From: Leptolyngbya sp. Cla-17
GTDB taxonomy: Bacteria > Cyanobacteriota > Cyanobacteriia > Leptolyngbyales > Leptolyngbyaceae
Direction: 5' to 3'
Assembly (NCBI RefSeq): GCF_016807185.1
Contig: NZ_JAEVYN010000001.1
Span: forward strand, 2,196,161 to 2,260,160
Length of the DNA: 64,000 bases
The position numbers and the translations under genes are program-made. Below the pieces are notes generated by a model, which was not told where the DNA came from, made no database searches, and saw only the letters and a program-made list of their open reading frames with translations. Of the stretch, positions 16,920 to 27,900 are shown piece by piece; within the stretch, counting starts at the first letter, position 1, and each line of letters begins with the position of its first letter.

Positions 16920-19900
16920 ATGAACCAAGGGTCGATTTCAATTACCACTGCCCTCGATCATCAACGATCAGGACGCAGGGCTGAGGCTGAGCAGGTCTAT
17001 CGATCGCTCCTGGAGCAGCAGCCCGAATCGATTGATGCCCTCAACTTGCTGGGAGCATTGCTGCATGAACTGGGTCGCTACGACGAAGCGCTCACCTGTT
17101 TTGAGCAAGTGTTGACCTTAAAACCCGCTGCTGAGTCTCATAACAGCGTGGCGATTGTGCTGAAGGCTCAAGGGAAATACACCGAAGCGGTGGAGCAATA
17201 CCGCAAAGCACTAGCGCTGAAGCCCAATCAGCCAGAGGTGATGAGCAATTTGGGCAATGCTTTGAAGGAAAGCGGCAGTGCGGCAGACGCGATCGCCTGT
17301 TACCAGGACGCGATCGCCCTCAATCCTCACTATGCTGAAGCCCACAACAATCTTGGCATTAGTTACAAGGAGCAAGGCAAGCTAGACGAGGCGATTCAGT
17401 CCTATCAAACGGCGCTACGACTGAAGCCAAATTATGTTGATGCTCATCACAATCTCGGTATTATTTGGCGGATTCAGGGCAAGCTCGACAAAGCCATTGA
17501 CTATTTTCGGCAGGCGATCGCCCTCAAGCCTACATATATTGATGCCCACATTAGCCTTGGCTCAACCCTGCACCAGCAAGGCAAGCTAGATGAAGCGATC
17601 GCCCAGTTCAACCATCTGCTGACCTTAAAACCCGACTCCGCCGACACCTACAACAATTTGGCGATGGTGCTGCAAGAACAGGGCAAGGTGGAAGAGGCGA
17701 TCGCTGCATTTAAACAAGCGCTGGTCATCCGTCCTGACTATCCCGGCGTGTGCAATAACTTGGGCAATCTTTTGCTAGAAAGCGATCGCACCGAAGAAGC
17801 GATCGCCTCCTATCGTCAAGCATTAGCGCTGCGCCCCACCTATGCCGAAGCCTGCAACAATCTGGGCAATGCCTTACAGCGGCTAGGCAAACGAGATGAA
17901 GCCGTCGCTGAATATCACCGTGCCCTAGAGCTGCGTCCTAATTTCGTGGAAGCCTTGAGCAATTTGGGAGCCGTACTGCGGGATCAGAAAAAAACCGTAG
18001 AAGGAATTTCCTACCTGGAACAGGCGCTATCGCTTCAGCCCGGTTTTGCGGAAATCTACAACAACTTGGGCAATGCCTACCAAGAACTCGATCGCTTAGA
18101 GGACGCGATCGCCTGCTACCGTAAAGCTGTAGAACTGAAGCCTGAACTTGCCGAAGTGCGGAGCAATTTGGGCAACATGCTGCAATACATTGGTGAATTT
18201 GACGAAGCCTTTGAGCATTTTGAACAGGCGATCGCCACCCATACCGATTTTGCTGGAGCCTACAATAATCTAGGCATTGCCCGACGCAACTCTGGCGATT
18301 TGGATGCTGCCTTCGCCGCATATGATCGCGCGATCGAACTCAAGCCCGATTTTATCGAAGCTCACTGGAACAAAGCCCTCAATTACCTGCTGATTGGCGA
18401 CCTGGAAAATGGCTTTGCTGGATATGAGCAGCGCTTTGAGTGGAGCAAGTTTATTGAGCAAAATCCTCCCCGCAACTTTACCCAACCTCGCTGGGACGGC
18501 AGCCCATTAGATGGCAAAACTATTTTGCTCTACGCCGAGCAGGGCATGGGCGACACCATTCAATTTATCCGCTACATAGGCTTTGTTGCTCAGCAAGGCG
18601 GACGCATTATTCTAGAATGTCATCCACCCTTAGCTAACCTGCTGCAATCGATTCCCGCTGTTGAGCAGATTATTCCCTATGGCACTCCACTGCCTGCCTT
18701 TGATGTTCACGCACCGCTGATGAGCTTGCCTTTCATCCTTGGCACTACCTTAGAAAATATCCCAGCTGACATTCCCTATTTACCCTCTTCACCATCCACT
18801 CCTTCCCTTCCTTCCCCAACTTCTAGTTCTCCAATTCCTGCTTCCCTCAAAATCGGCTTCGTGTGGGATGGCAATCCCCAAAATCCCTACAATAGATCGC
18901 GCACTTGTCCCCTAGAATTACTGCTTCCCCTCGCCCAAATCCCTGGAGTAAGTCTCTATAGCCTGCAAAAAGAACCCAAGCCCGAAGATTTGGAACTGCT
19001 GCAAGCCCATCCAGAAGTCCAGGATTTGCGATCGCTGCTGAATAACTTCACCGACACCTCCTCTTTAATTCAGCAGTTGGATTTGATTATTGCTGTTGAT
19101 ACTGCCGTCGCTCACCTTGCCGGAGCCTTAGGCAAAACCACTTGGCTCCTACTGCCCTTCGCCCCCGACTGGCGCTGGATGTGCGATCGCGACGACAGTC
19201 CCTGGTATCCCACCATGCGTCTATTTCGCCAGCCCAGTTACGGTAATTGGGAACCCGTGTTGGAAGCATTAAAAGCGGCATTGGTGGCGCGAGTTACAGG
19301 CGAGGAGGAACGGTCAGAGGGCAGGGGGCAAGGAGCAGAGAATAAAAAGGAAGAAAGGAAAAAGCCCAAAACTAAGCACAAAAAACAGAAAGGCAAAGAT
19401 ATTGACGCAAAGGCTGATCCTCTTGCCTTCCCCTCTTTCACTCAAAACCCAAAAGCGCAAAGCGCCGCTGACGCTAGCAAAATCCTCCCTGGGGGAACGC
19501 TACGCGTTGGCAAAGCCAGTCCGAAGGACTTACAAAACTCCGCACTCCGCACTCCGCACCCGACACCTAATCCTCCCCCCAAATCCACTTTGCCCGAATC
19601 GCTCAAGGTCGCAGTTCGTCACCATCAAGCGGGACGAATTGAAGCGGCAAAACAAACCTGTCGAGATGTGCTGGAACAACAGCCAGATTTGGCTGACGGG
19701 TGGCATTTGCTGGCACTGATCGCCCATCAAGAACGCAATTTGGATGATGCGATCGCCCACTATCAACGGGCGATCGCCGCTGATCCCAACCATTGCGACT
19801 CTTACAACAATCTGGCAGTTGCTTTGCACGAACAGGGCAAGTTCGATGACGCGATCGCCCACTATCAAAAGGTGTTGGCGTTGAAGCCCGATTATGCGGA

Positions 19901-22900
19901 TGCTCATAATAATTACGCCAATGCCCTGCGGGAAAAGGGGCGCTTAGCGGAAGCCGTGCATCACTACCAGCAGGCGATCGCGATGAATCCTACCTACGCC
20001 GATGCTTACAACAATTTGGGGCTTGCCTACTATGCCATGAGCAACTTCGAGCAAGCTGCCGCCGCCTATCGGCAAGCTGTGGCAGTGCGCCCCAATTTTC
20101 CCCAAGCCTTGAATCACTTAGGCAATGCCTTAAAAGAAATGGGCAACTTTGCCGAAGCTGCCGTGCATTATCAGCAGGCGATCAGCTTCAAACCCGATTA
20201 CGCCAAAGCCTATAACAACTGGGGCAACATCTTTCGCGATGAAGGCGATTTGCAAACTGCCATCCAGTATTACGACCAGGCAACAGCGATCGAACCCAAT
20301 TTTTCAGAAGCGCACTGGAACAAAGCCTTGACCCTGCTGGTGGGTGGCGATCTAGAGCGGGGCTTTGCAGAATATGAATGGCGCAAACATGTCAATCTGC
20401 CCAGCTTCAAATCTCTGCGCGACTTTCCTGGTCCTCGTTGGGATGGCTCCCCGCTTAAAGGTCAATTGATCTTCCTCCATGCGGAACAAGGCATGGGCGA
20501 CCTAATTCAATTTGTTCGCTATGTGCCCTTGGTTGTGCAGCTTGGCGGTCGCGTCATTTTGGAATGTCATCCGCCCCTCGTTAACCTGCTGCAAACCCTT
20601 CCCGGCGTAGAAACTTTAGTCCCTTACGGTAGCGCTCCTCCCCCGTATCACATTCAAGCTCCCCTCCTCAGCCTACCTACCATTCTAGGAATCACCCCCG
20701 AAACGATTCCTGCCGACATTCCTTATTTAATCCCTCCAACGTCTGCTGCTGCGCTCCCTGCCCCTTCGTCTAATTCTTCTCTTGCGGCTCCGCTTAAAAT
20801 CGGTTTCGTTTGGTCTGGCAACCCCGGAAATCCCTACAATCGCAATCGCGCCGTGCCGCTAGCAGACTTGCTATTGCTGGCAGATTTGCCCAATGTAGAG
20901 CTTTACAGCTTGCAAAAAGATTTGGTTGACGACGATTTAGCCTTGCTGCGATCGCATCCTCAGGTGCATGATCTGCACGACTTGCTAACCGATTTCATCG
21001 ATACCGCTAGCCTGATTCAGGAGTTGGATCTGATCATCAGCGTCGATACGGCCGTCACTCATCTTGCCGGAGCCTTGGGCAAACCGACTTGGCTCCTATT
21101 GCCCTTCGCCCCTGACTGGCGCTGGATGCTGCACCGCGATGATAGCCCCTGGTATCCCACCGTGCGAATTTTTCGCCAGCCCACCGCCGGAGACTGGGAT
21201 AGCGTGTTGCAGCAAGTCAGAACAGCCTTGGAAGCAGTGCGGAGTGCCGAGGATGGAGTACGGAGTGTGAATCAAGTGCGGAGTGCGGAGTACGGAGTAC
21301 GGAGTGTGAACCCCGAACCTCGAATCCCGAACCCCGAACCCCGAACGACTGAACGCCTTTCCACCGCTTTACAGCATTATCACAATGGGGAATTAGCTAA
21401 GGCGGAGCAACTTTATCGTCAAATTTTGCAGCAACAGCCTGATCAAGCGGATGCGCTGCATGTGTTGGGCGTGATTTTATGCCAGACGAAGCGCTCTGAG
21501 GAAGCGATCGCCCACTTGCGTCATCTAACTCAACTCCAGCCTGATTTTGCGGAAGGATGGGGTAACTTGGGCGGCGCATTGCAAGAACAGCGAGAGTTTG
21601 AGGACGCGATCGCCTGCTACGAGCGATCACTGGCGATCAATTCTGCCAATCCAAATGTGCATCAAAATTTGAGTGTGGTGCTGCTGGATTTGAATCGTCC
21701 AGAGACAGCGGTGCATCATGCAGAACAGGTTGTAGCAGCAAGACCTGATTCACCCGATGCTTTCTATAATTTGGGGTTTGCGCTGCGGCGATCAAATCGA
21801 GTCACTGAGGCGATCGCTGCCTACCGTCAGGCGATCGCACTCCAGCCCGATTTCGTCAACGCCCACAAAAATCTGGGGCATGCACTGTTGCTGACAGGCG
21901 ATTTCACCACAGGCTTTGTGGAATATCAATGGCGTTGGCAGCAAGAAGGCTGGGCAGTCCGCCCATTTGCCCAGCCGGAGTGGGATGGCAGTGACTTGAA
22001 CGGCAAAACCATTTTGCTCCACGCGGAACAGGGCATGGGCGACACCTTACAATTTATCCGCTATGCGCCCCTTGTTAAAGCCCGTGGTGGACGAGTCATT
22101 GTGGAGTGTCAGGAACCCCTACTACGACTGCTCACTCCTATTCCTAGCATCGACCAACTGGTTCCTCAAGATGCCCCGCTGCCGCCCTTTGATGTTCATG
22201 CGCCCCTGCTGAACCTGCCCCGTATCCTCGGTACCACCCTTGATACCATTCCCGTCGATATTCCCTACTTGCTTGACTCAACGTCTACTTTTTCGCTTCC
22301 ATCCCAAACCCCAAACTCCGTTCGCATAGCGTCTCCGCAGGAGTTAATCCGACCCTCCTTCAAAGTGGGTCTTGTGTGGGCAGGCAATCCCAGTCACCGC
22401 AACAATCGTTTTCGCTCCTGCCGCCTAGAGCAATTTTCCACCTTGTTTGACCTGGCAAATGTCACCTTTTACAGTCTGCAAAAAGGAGATGCCGCTGCCG
22501 AGTTAAGTACATTGCCAGTCCATGATGTTGGGTCGCAGCTCCAAGACTTTGCGGATACTGCCTGCGCGATCGCCCAGCTAGACCTGATCATCACCGTCGA
22601 TACTGCCGTTGCCCATCTCGCCGGAGCGCTCGGCAAACCCGTATGGGTGCTGCTCGCCTTCGCCCCCGACTGGCGCTGGATGCTCGATCGCGACGACAGC
22701 CCCTGGTATCCCACCCTACGCCTATTCCGGCAGCCCCATCCCGGCGACTGGGACAGCATGATGCAGCACATTCGGAACGAGTTAGAACGCACTGTGAGTG
22801 ACTCCTTACGCAGTGCCAATGACCGCCAGGCGGCAAATGACACAGTACACACGCTGCCTGCCGCACCCCGTACGCTTCACGCCGAACATCCCATCGACAC

Positions 22901-24053
22901 TCGAACCTCGTTATCCCCCATTTCTCTCTCCTGGCATCTCAACGGAGTGACGAACTGGGGCATTTTGGGAACTCAATTAGCATTGCATCTGCGGCACCAT
23001 TCCCAGTTCGAGCCTGTGCTTCAGCATCCGCTGGCTGCGTCTAACTCTCTAACTCCGCTAGAAGTGGCGCTGTTGCAGTCATTGGAAGCAGAATCCAGTA
23101 ATCCATCGAATGGGCTGCGGCTACAAGCGATCGCGGATGGCTTTACACCAATTGCCCCTAGTCCGCCTGCCAATCCCCAGCAAACGATTGCCCTAGTTGC
23201 CTTAGAAGACACGCATTTGGATAATCCGGCATTGGCAGCAGCAAAATCCTGTCGGGCGATTGTCACGGGTTCCACATGGAATGCGGATCTGCTCAGAAGC
23301 TACGGGCTGGAAGTCTCTCAAATAGGGCTTCAGGGCATTGATCCAACCTTGTTTTATCCAGGCAAAAAGGGTGACTGGTTGGGCGATCGCTTTGTCATCT
23401 TTCCTCCTGGCAAGCTGAGCTATACCCATGGTCAGGATGTCTTGATTGCTGCCTTCAAAGCCTTCCAAAGCCGCCATGCCGATGCTTTGCTATTAACCGC
23501 CTGGTGGACAGACGGTAATTCTCTTCAAGGGCTTGATCACGCTCATCATGTCACTGGAGTGCCAAAACTCAACCCGCAAGGGCAGCCTGAAACCGCTCAA
23601 TGGCTGAGCCAAAACGGATTGCCCAGTGAGTCTTTCCTGGTGCTTGAACCTGTGGCTTATGCCCTATTAAGTCAAGTCCTACGCCAAGTCGATGTTGCTG
23701 TTTTCCCCAATCGCTGTGAAGCCGGACTCAACCACAGCGCGATCGCTAGCCTTGCCTGCGGCGTGCCAACGGTGCTGTCCAACAACACAGGCAACCGGGA
23801 TCTGACTCAACACAATTTAGGTTTCCCGCTGCAATCACAACGCCGAGTCAAAGCGCCTGCCGAATTTGTGGGTGTAGAAGGCTGGGGTGAATCGGATGTG
23901 GAAGAACTGGTGGAAACTCTGGAATACCTTTATGTCCACCGTGCCGAAGCGCAACAGCGTAGCCTTGCCAGTGCTGACTGGCTGCGATCACGCCCCTGGT
24001 CAATCGTCGTTAAAGAGTTTGCAACCGTATTGAGCAATATTGTTACGCCGTAA
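16920..24053 (+). CDS. Giant triple TPR-glycosyltransferase protein with C-terminal GT4-like domain
   Basis: A 2377-residue chain. Module 1: TPRs (about 1-480) then a GT-B, heptosyltransferase-like domain (about 481-790). Module 2: TPRs (about 894-1130) then the same domain (about 1131-1437). Module 3: TPRs (about 1478-1654) then the same domain (about 1654-1957). Each transferase has AEQGMGD near its start and VDTAV(A/T)HLAGALGK with FAPDWRWM near its end, so all three look intact. A fourth domain (about 2000-2377) resembles GT4: FPPGKLSYTHGQDVLIAAF and FPNRCEAGLNHSAIASLACG. There the second acidic residue of the usual E-x-E pair appears replaced by Ala. Linkers at about 791-894, 1437-1478 and 1957-2000 contain interspersed repeat DNA. 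No signal peptide or membrane segment. It probably glycosylates a cytoplasmic protein or surface precursor; substrate unknown. Confidence 0.85.
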   Translation: MNQGSISITTALDHQRSGRRAEAEQVYRSLLEQQPESIDALNLLGALLHELGRYDEALTCFEQVLTLKPAAESHNSVAIVLKAQGKYTEAVEQYRKALALKPNQPEVMSNLGNALKESGSAADAIACYQDAIALNPHYAEAHNNLGISYKEQGKLDEAIQSYQTALRLKPNYVDAHHNLGIIWRIQGKLDKAIDYFRQAIALKPTYIDAHISLGSTLHQQGKLDEAIAQFNHLLTLKPDSADTYNNLAMVLQEQGKVEEAIAAFKQALVIRPDYPGVCNNLGNLLLESDRTEEAIASYRQALALRPTYAEACNNLGNALQRLGKRDEAVAEYHRALELRPNFVEALSNLGAVLRDQKKTVEGISYLEQALSLQPGFAEIYNNLGNAYQELDRLEDAIACYRKAVELKPELAEVRSNLGNMLQYIGEFDEAFEHFEQAIATHTDFAGAYNNLGIARRNSGDLDAAFAAYDRAIELKPDFIEAHWNKALNYLLIGDLENGFAGYEQRFEWSKFIEQNPPRNFTQPRWDGSPLDGKTILLYAEQGMGDTIQFIRYIGFVAQQGGRIILECHPPLANLLQSIPAVEQIIPYGTPLPAFDVHAPLMSLPFILGTTLENIPADIPYLPSSPSTPSLPSPTSSSPIPASLKIGFVWDGNPQNPYNRSRTCPLELLLPLAQIPGVSLYSLQKEPKPEDLELLQAHPEVQDLRSLLNNFTDTSSLIQQLDLIIAVDTAVAHLAGALGKTTWLLLPFAPDWRWMCDRDDSPWYPTMRLFRQPSYGNWEPVLEALKAALVARVTGEEERSEGRGQGAENKKEERKKPKTKHKKQKGKDIDAKADPLAFPSFTQNPKAQSAADASKILPGGTLRVGKASPKDLQNSALRTPHPTPNPPPKSTLPESLKVAVRHHQAGRIEAAKQTCRDVLEQQPDLADGWHLLALIAHQERNLDDAIAHYQRAIAADPNHCDSYNNLAVALHEQGKFDDAIAHYQKVLALKPDYADAHNNYANALREKGRLAEAVHHYQQAIAMNPTYADAYNNLGLAYYAMSNFEQAAAAYRQAVAVRPNFPQALNHLGNALKEMGNFAEAAVHYQQAISFKPDYAKAYNNWGNIFRDEGDLQTAIQYYDQATAIEPNFSEAHWNKALTLLVGGDLERGFAEYEWRKHVNLPSFKSLRDFPGPRWDGSPLKGQLIFLHAEQGMGDLIQFVRYVPLVVQLGGRVILECHPPLVNLLQTLPGVETLVPYGSAPPPYHIQAPLLSLPTILGITPETIPADIPYLIPPTSAAALPAPSSNSSLAAPLKIGFVWSGNPGNPYNRNRAVPLADLLLLADLPNVELYSLQKDLVDDDLALLRSHPQVHDLHDLLTDFIDTASLIQELDLIISVDTAVTHLAGALGKPTWLLLPFAPDWRWMLHRDDSPWYPTVRIFRQPTAGDWDSVLQQVRTALEAVRSAEDGVRSVNQVRSAEYGVRSVNPEPRIPNPEPRTTERLSTALQHYHNGELAKAEQLYRQILQQQPDQADALHVLGVILCQTKRSEEAIAHLRHLTQLQPDFAEGWGNLGGALQEQREFEDAIACYERSLAINSANPNVHQNLSVVLLDLNRPETAVHHAEQVVAARPDSPDAFYNLGFALRRSNRVTEAIAAYRQAIALQPDFVNAHKNLGHALLLTGDFTTGFVEYQWRWQQEGWAVRPFAQPEWDGSDLNGKTILLHAEQGMGDTLQFIRYAPLVKARGGRVIVECQEPLLRLLTPIPSIDQLVPQDAPLPPFDVHAPLLNLPRILGTTLDTIPVDIPYLLDSTSTFSLPSQTPNSVRIASPQELIRPSFKVGLVWAGNPSHRNNRFRSCRLEQFSTLFDLANVTFYSLQKGDAAAELSTLPVHDVGSQLQDFADTACAIAQLDLIITVDTAVAHLAGALGKPVWVLLAFAPDWRWMLDRDDSPWYPTLRLFRQPHPGDWDSMMQHIRNELERTVSDSLRSANDRQAANDTVHTLPAAPRTLHAEHPIDTRTSLSPISLSWHLNGVTNWGILGTQLALHLRHHSQFEPVLQHPLAASNSLTPLEVALLQSLEAESSNPSNGLRLQAIADGFTPIAPSPPANPQQTIALVALEDTHLDNPALAAAKSCRAIVTGSTWNADLLRSYGLEVSQIGLQGIDPTLFYPGKKGDWLGDRFVIFPPGKLSYTHGQDVLIAAFKAFQSRHADALLLTAWWTDGNSLQGLDHAHHVTGVPKLNPQGQPETAQWLSQNGLPSESFLVLEPVAYALLSQVLRQVDVAVFPNRCEAGLNHSAIASLACGVPTVLSNNTGNRDLTQHNLGFPLQSQRRVKAPAEFVGVEGWGESDVEELVETLEYLYVHRAEAQQRSLASADWLRSRPWSIVVKEFATVLSNIVTP
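19487..19566 (+). repeat. Interspersed repeats captured in linker 1 of the giant protein
   Basis: Bases 19487-19531 (GGGGGAACGCTACGCG..., then CCAGTCCGAAGGAC) and 19535-19566 (repeated ACTCCGC units) are two different intergenic-type cyanobacterial repeats, read in frame as LPGGTLRVGKASPKDLQ and Leu/Arg/Thr/Pro-rich sequence. The upstream part of the linker (19310-19400) is lysine-rich low complexity. Confidence 0.6.
21238..21345 (+). repeat. CGGAGT/CCGAAC heptamer-type repeats in linker 2 of the giant protein
   Basis: A run of GTGCGGAGT and TACGGAGT units followed by CCCGAACC units, translated as VRSAEYGVRSVN and PNPEPR. It is the reverse complement type of the ACTCCGC units in linker 1, so the same repeat family entered both linkers in opposite orientation. 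Confidence 0.65.
22319..22343 (-). repeat. Interspersed repeat inside the third glycosyltransferase domain
   Basis: CGTTCGCATAGCGTCTCCGC plus AGGAG is the reverse complement, with two mismatches, of the repeat at 12093-12118 between pntA and pntB. It is translated in frame as SVRIASPQELI, in the loop between the two halves of the GT-B fold. Confidence 0.65.
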
Positions 24054-24241
24054 GTCCTCGGTGGAAATTGAAGACCATTTATTAAAATCGGGGGCAATCT
24101 AAGCAACTGTTGGAAACTGCTAAAACAGGAGTAGAACCGGCGATCAAAGCCAACGAAGCAACCGCGATCGCTTGGATCAATCAGCAGCTTGAACCGTTAG
24201 GAATCAATTTATCAAACTCAAACTAATCGAATGGAGGCACC
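24054..24241 (+). other. Short coding-like remnant before the RelE module
   Basis: In one frame 24100-24226 reads QLLETAKTGVEPAIKANEAT, then AIAWINQQLEPLGI and a stop, which looks like the C-terminal end of a lost gene. A diverged copy (QLEIAKT, stop, VEQEIA) appears after the toxin at about 24727-24770. I cannot name the family. Confidence 0.35.
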
Positions 24242-24457
24242 ATGTCTGAGATTGCTCTAAACCCAAATCAACTTAAAGAGATTTTGAAAAGTGCGATCAT
24301 TGAACTCATTCGTGATAACCGTGAAGAGGTTTCTGAATTTTTGGCAGAGATTATTGAAGATATAGCAATGGAGAGAGCGATCGCCGAAGGTGAGATAACT
24401 GAATTGGTTGGACGCGAGTCCATCTTTCAACTTTTGGAGCCAAAGCGTGAAAGTTGA
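24242..24457 (+). CDS. Antitoxin of a RelE/ParE-type toxin-antitoxin pair
   Basis: A 71-residue, largely acidic and helical protein (LKEILKSAIIELIRDNREEV, then SEFLAEIIEDIAMERAIAEG). Small acidic helical proteins directly before RelE-like toxins are their antitoxins. The ATG at 24242 follows a good ribosome site (ATGGAGGCACC). Its last codons overlap the toxin start by 11 bp. It has no recognisable DNA-binding domain at its N-terminus, so autoregulation cannot be inferred. Confidence 0.7.
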   Translation: MSEIALNPNQLKEILKSAIIELIRDNREEVSEFLAEIIEDIAMERAIAEGEITELVGRESIFQLLEPKRES

Positions 24458-24713
24458 GTTTAGAAAAAGCTTTGAAAAAGATCTTGGCAAGCTTCGAGAT
24501 GAAGATTTACTTGCAAAAGTCAAAGCTGTAATTGAAAAAATTGAAACTGCTGAAAGTTTTTTGGATGCTAGCAATATAAAAAAGCTTAAGGCGGATGGAA
24601 ATTATTACCGTATTCGAGTTGGCAATTATCGAATTGGCTTCGTAGAGAATGAGGGTACGATTACCTTTATTCGCGTACTACATCGCAAGGAAATGTATCG
24701 GTATTTTCCATGA
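24447..24713 (+). CDS. RelE/ParE-superfamily toxin
   Basis: An 88-residue basic protein from GTG 24447 (VKVEFRKSFEKDLGKLRDED) with the RelE-fold core: paired helices, then IKKLKADGNYYRIRVGNYRI, where the R-x-G-(N/D)-Y-R-I strand is diagnostic, and a final strand with HRKEMYRYFP. RelE-type toxins cleave mRNA on the ribosome and ParE relatives inhibit gyrase; sequence alone favours RelE because of the basic C-terminal HRxxxYR segment. A longer frame exists upstream, but GTG 24447 gives the normal length and the standard overlap with the antitoxin. Confidence 0.8.
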   Translation: MKVEFRKSFEKDLGKLRDEDLLAKVKAVIEKIETAESFLDASNIKKLKADGNYYRIRVGNYRIGFVENEGTITFIRVLHRKEMYRYFP

Positions 24714-24906
24714 ACAAGCATAGCAATTAGAAATTGCTAAAACCTGAGTAGAACAAGAGATCGCGCCCCTGGTCGGCAGTAGCCAAAAAACTCCTAACTT
24801 TGCTCAGCAGTATTGATTAAACCGTTCTCAGCTTTTCTTTAAATGAGTTGAGCGATCGCTGCAACGCATTAGTTCTAGGATATGAATCGTTGAGTGGTAT
24901 GTAAAC

Positions 24907-27900
24907 GTGAGTCAGTTGGCTTCTTCCCCATCCGAGCAAATTTTGGCGACGATCGCCCGTCTGCGGTGCCTGAGTCAGATCAGCATTCAACCGGGCTGGC
25001 GATATCGTGATGATGATTTGCCACCAAGTGACGCTACCAACCCCGATAGCTGGAAGAGTTTGGCAATCAGCGAAGTCAACGCCAAAGACCACCATCCCTG
25101 GAAAATTGGACAGACGGTACGCTGGCTTTCGCGAATAGTGAAGGTTCCCGCTGATTTGCACGGCTACCCGCTAGACGGGATGTGTTTAAGATTGGCTTTA
25201 TTGTGGTGGGCGACGGATGCGCAAGTCTACGTCAATGGTGAGCTAGTGCAGTCAGGGGATTTGTTTGACTGTGCCCCCCGAATCCTGCTGAGTTCTAGTG
25301 TCAAGGCTGGCGATGAGTTTGCGATCGCCCTGCGTCTCATCAGCCCCATCCATGAAGACGGCGCGCTAATGAAATCAGTTTGTCACTACGAAACATTCGA
25401 CCCCAATGATTTTCCAGAACCCGCCTTTGTTGCCAATGAACTCGCCGTTCTGCACACCTTTCTCGAACAATTTCAACCCGAAAAGCTGGACACCCTAGAT
25501 AATGCCATTGCCAAAATTGACTGGGCTTCCTTAGCTTCAACGCCCTCCACCCCTCCACTCCTCCACCCCTTCACTGCCTCACTCCAAACCCTCCGCCAAA
25601 CCCTTTTACCGCTAGCAGAACCGATCAAACAGCGCCACATTACCCTGGTCGGACACGCCCACCTGGATATGGCGTGGCTATGGACAGTAGCAGAAACCTG
25701 GGAAGCCGCAGAGCGCACCTTTCGCTCTGTCCTCAACCTGCAACAAGACTTTCCCGAACTGACGTTTGCCCACACTACGCCTGCTTTATATGAATGGATG
25801 GAACACAATCGTCCTGATTTGTTCGCTCACATTCAGGAACAGGTAAAAGCTGGAAAGTGGGAAATCGTTGCCGGATTTTGGATTGAGCCAGAGTTGAACC
25901 TGATCAGCGGCGAATCGATTGTGCGGCAAGTGCTGTATGGGCAGCGCTATATCCAAGAAAAGTTTGGGCAAACCTGCACGATCGCCTGGGTGCCCGATAC
26001 ATTCGGCTTCACTTGGCAGTTGCCTCAAATCCTCAAGCAGGGCGGCGTAAATTACTTCGTCACCCAAAAGCTGCGCTGGAACGACACCACAAAATTTCCC
26101 CACGAAGTGTTTCAATGGCAATCACCCGACGGTACGCAGGTTTTCAGCTTAATGTCAGCCCCAATTGGTGAAGCGATCGATCCCGTGAAAATGACGGACT
26201 TTGCCTGGAACCTAGAGCAAAAAACAGGCTTGCAGACTACCCTCTGGCTACCTGGTGTGGGTGATCATGGCGGCGGACCCACCCGCGACATGCTAGAAGT
26301 GGCGCAACGTTGGCAGCGATCGCCCTTTTTTCCGCAGATGAAATTTGGCACCGTGTCAAAGTATTTGGAAGAAATAAAGAGCCAGGACTTAGAAGTTAGA
26401 AGTCAGGAGAATACAGCAACAACTGAAACTCCGTACCCTGCACTTCGCACTCCGCACGTTCTTCCGACCTGGAATTCCGACCTCTACCTGGAATTCCATC
26501 GCGGCTGTTACACCACTCACGCCGAGCAAAAGCGGTTTAATCGTCGATCAGAAGAGTTGTTGTATCAAGCAGAGTTATGGGCATCATTGGCAACCATTTC
26601 AACGGGAGCAACCTATCCCAAAGCTGAACTGCAAAAGGCTTGGAAGAAAGTGCTGTTGAATCAATTCCACGACATTTTACCGGGTTCTTCAATTACACAA
26701 GTGTTTCTTGATGCCAATGAAGCGTGGAGAGAAGTTGAGCAAGTTTGCTTTGAAATTATCGATCGCTCTCAACAGGCGATCGCTGCTCAGGTCAACTTAC
26801 CTGACCCCCCTTATCCCGATGCAGTTCCTATGGTGGTTTTTAATCCTTTGAATTGGCAGCGGACAGAAGTAGTTGATCTGAGGTCAATTGAATCTGTAGT
26901 TGGAAATAGGAAAGAGGAGTCTCCTTGTCGCATTTGCAGCTCAGATGGACAAGAAGTCGAGTTTTACTCCTACGGGCATTATTACCCACACTCAAATCGA
27001 ACTCATTGGAGAATGTCATTTCTTGCAGAAAACATTCCTTCAGTGGGCTATCGTTGCTTTTGGTTTTATTATGAAACTTCCAGTCAAGAACCCCCTAAAT
27101 CCAAAGCTGATTCATTCACGTTAGAGAACGAGTTTCTATGCGTCATAGTCGATCCGCTGACTGGAGATTTGTCTAGCGTGTTTGATAAGGTCAACCAAGT
27201 CGAAGTGTTGAAATGTTCTGATGCTCAACTGCAAGCGTTTGAGGATAAAGGGCAATATTGGGATGCGTGGAATATCGATCCAAACTACCAAAATTTTCCC
27301 TTACCTACCTGCGATCTGCTCAGCATAGATAGTTTCTTCTATGGTTCACTAGAGACACGTATTCAGGTTAAGCGAAAAATTGGAGACTCCACCTTTACTC
27401 AGACCTACGCACTGCCAAAAGGATCACCCATCCTCAAAGTTGAAAATTCGGTGGGTTGGCAAGAGCGACACGTTCTGGTCAAAGCTGCATTTCCACTTAA
27501 TCTGGAAGCTGACTTTGCCACCTACGAAATTCCCTGTGGCTCTATTCAGCGCACCACGAAGCCGCAAACCGAGGCAGAACAGGCACAGTGGGAAGTTCCG
27601 GCCATGCGCTGGGCAGATTTGAGCGACCGCAACTACGGCGTGAGCTTATTGAATGATTGCAAGTATGGCTACGATGCTCAACCCAATCAGCTTCGGCTGA
27701 CGTTATTGCGTGGCTCGGAGTGGCCAGATCCAGAAGCCGACAAAGGATGGCACACTTTCACCTATGCGATTTATCCCCATGCAGGCGATTGGAAACAGGC
27801 GCAAACGGTGCGACGTGGCTATGAGTTGGATCTGCCGTTGCAAGTAGTTGAACTCAACGCAGATCAAATGTCTCAATCTGGAACGCTTCCACCCGTGGGA

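Noticed and set aside
17938..23477. Many minus-strand frames opposite the giant TPR-GT gene
   Set aside because: They are antisense shadows of TPR codons and have no independent character.
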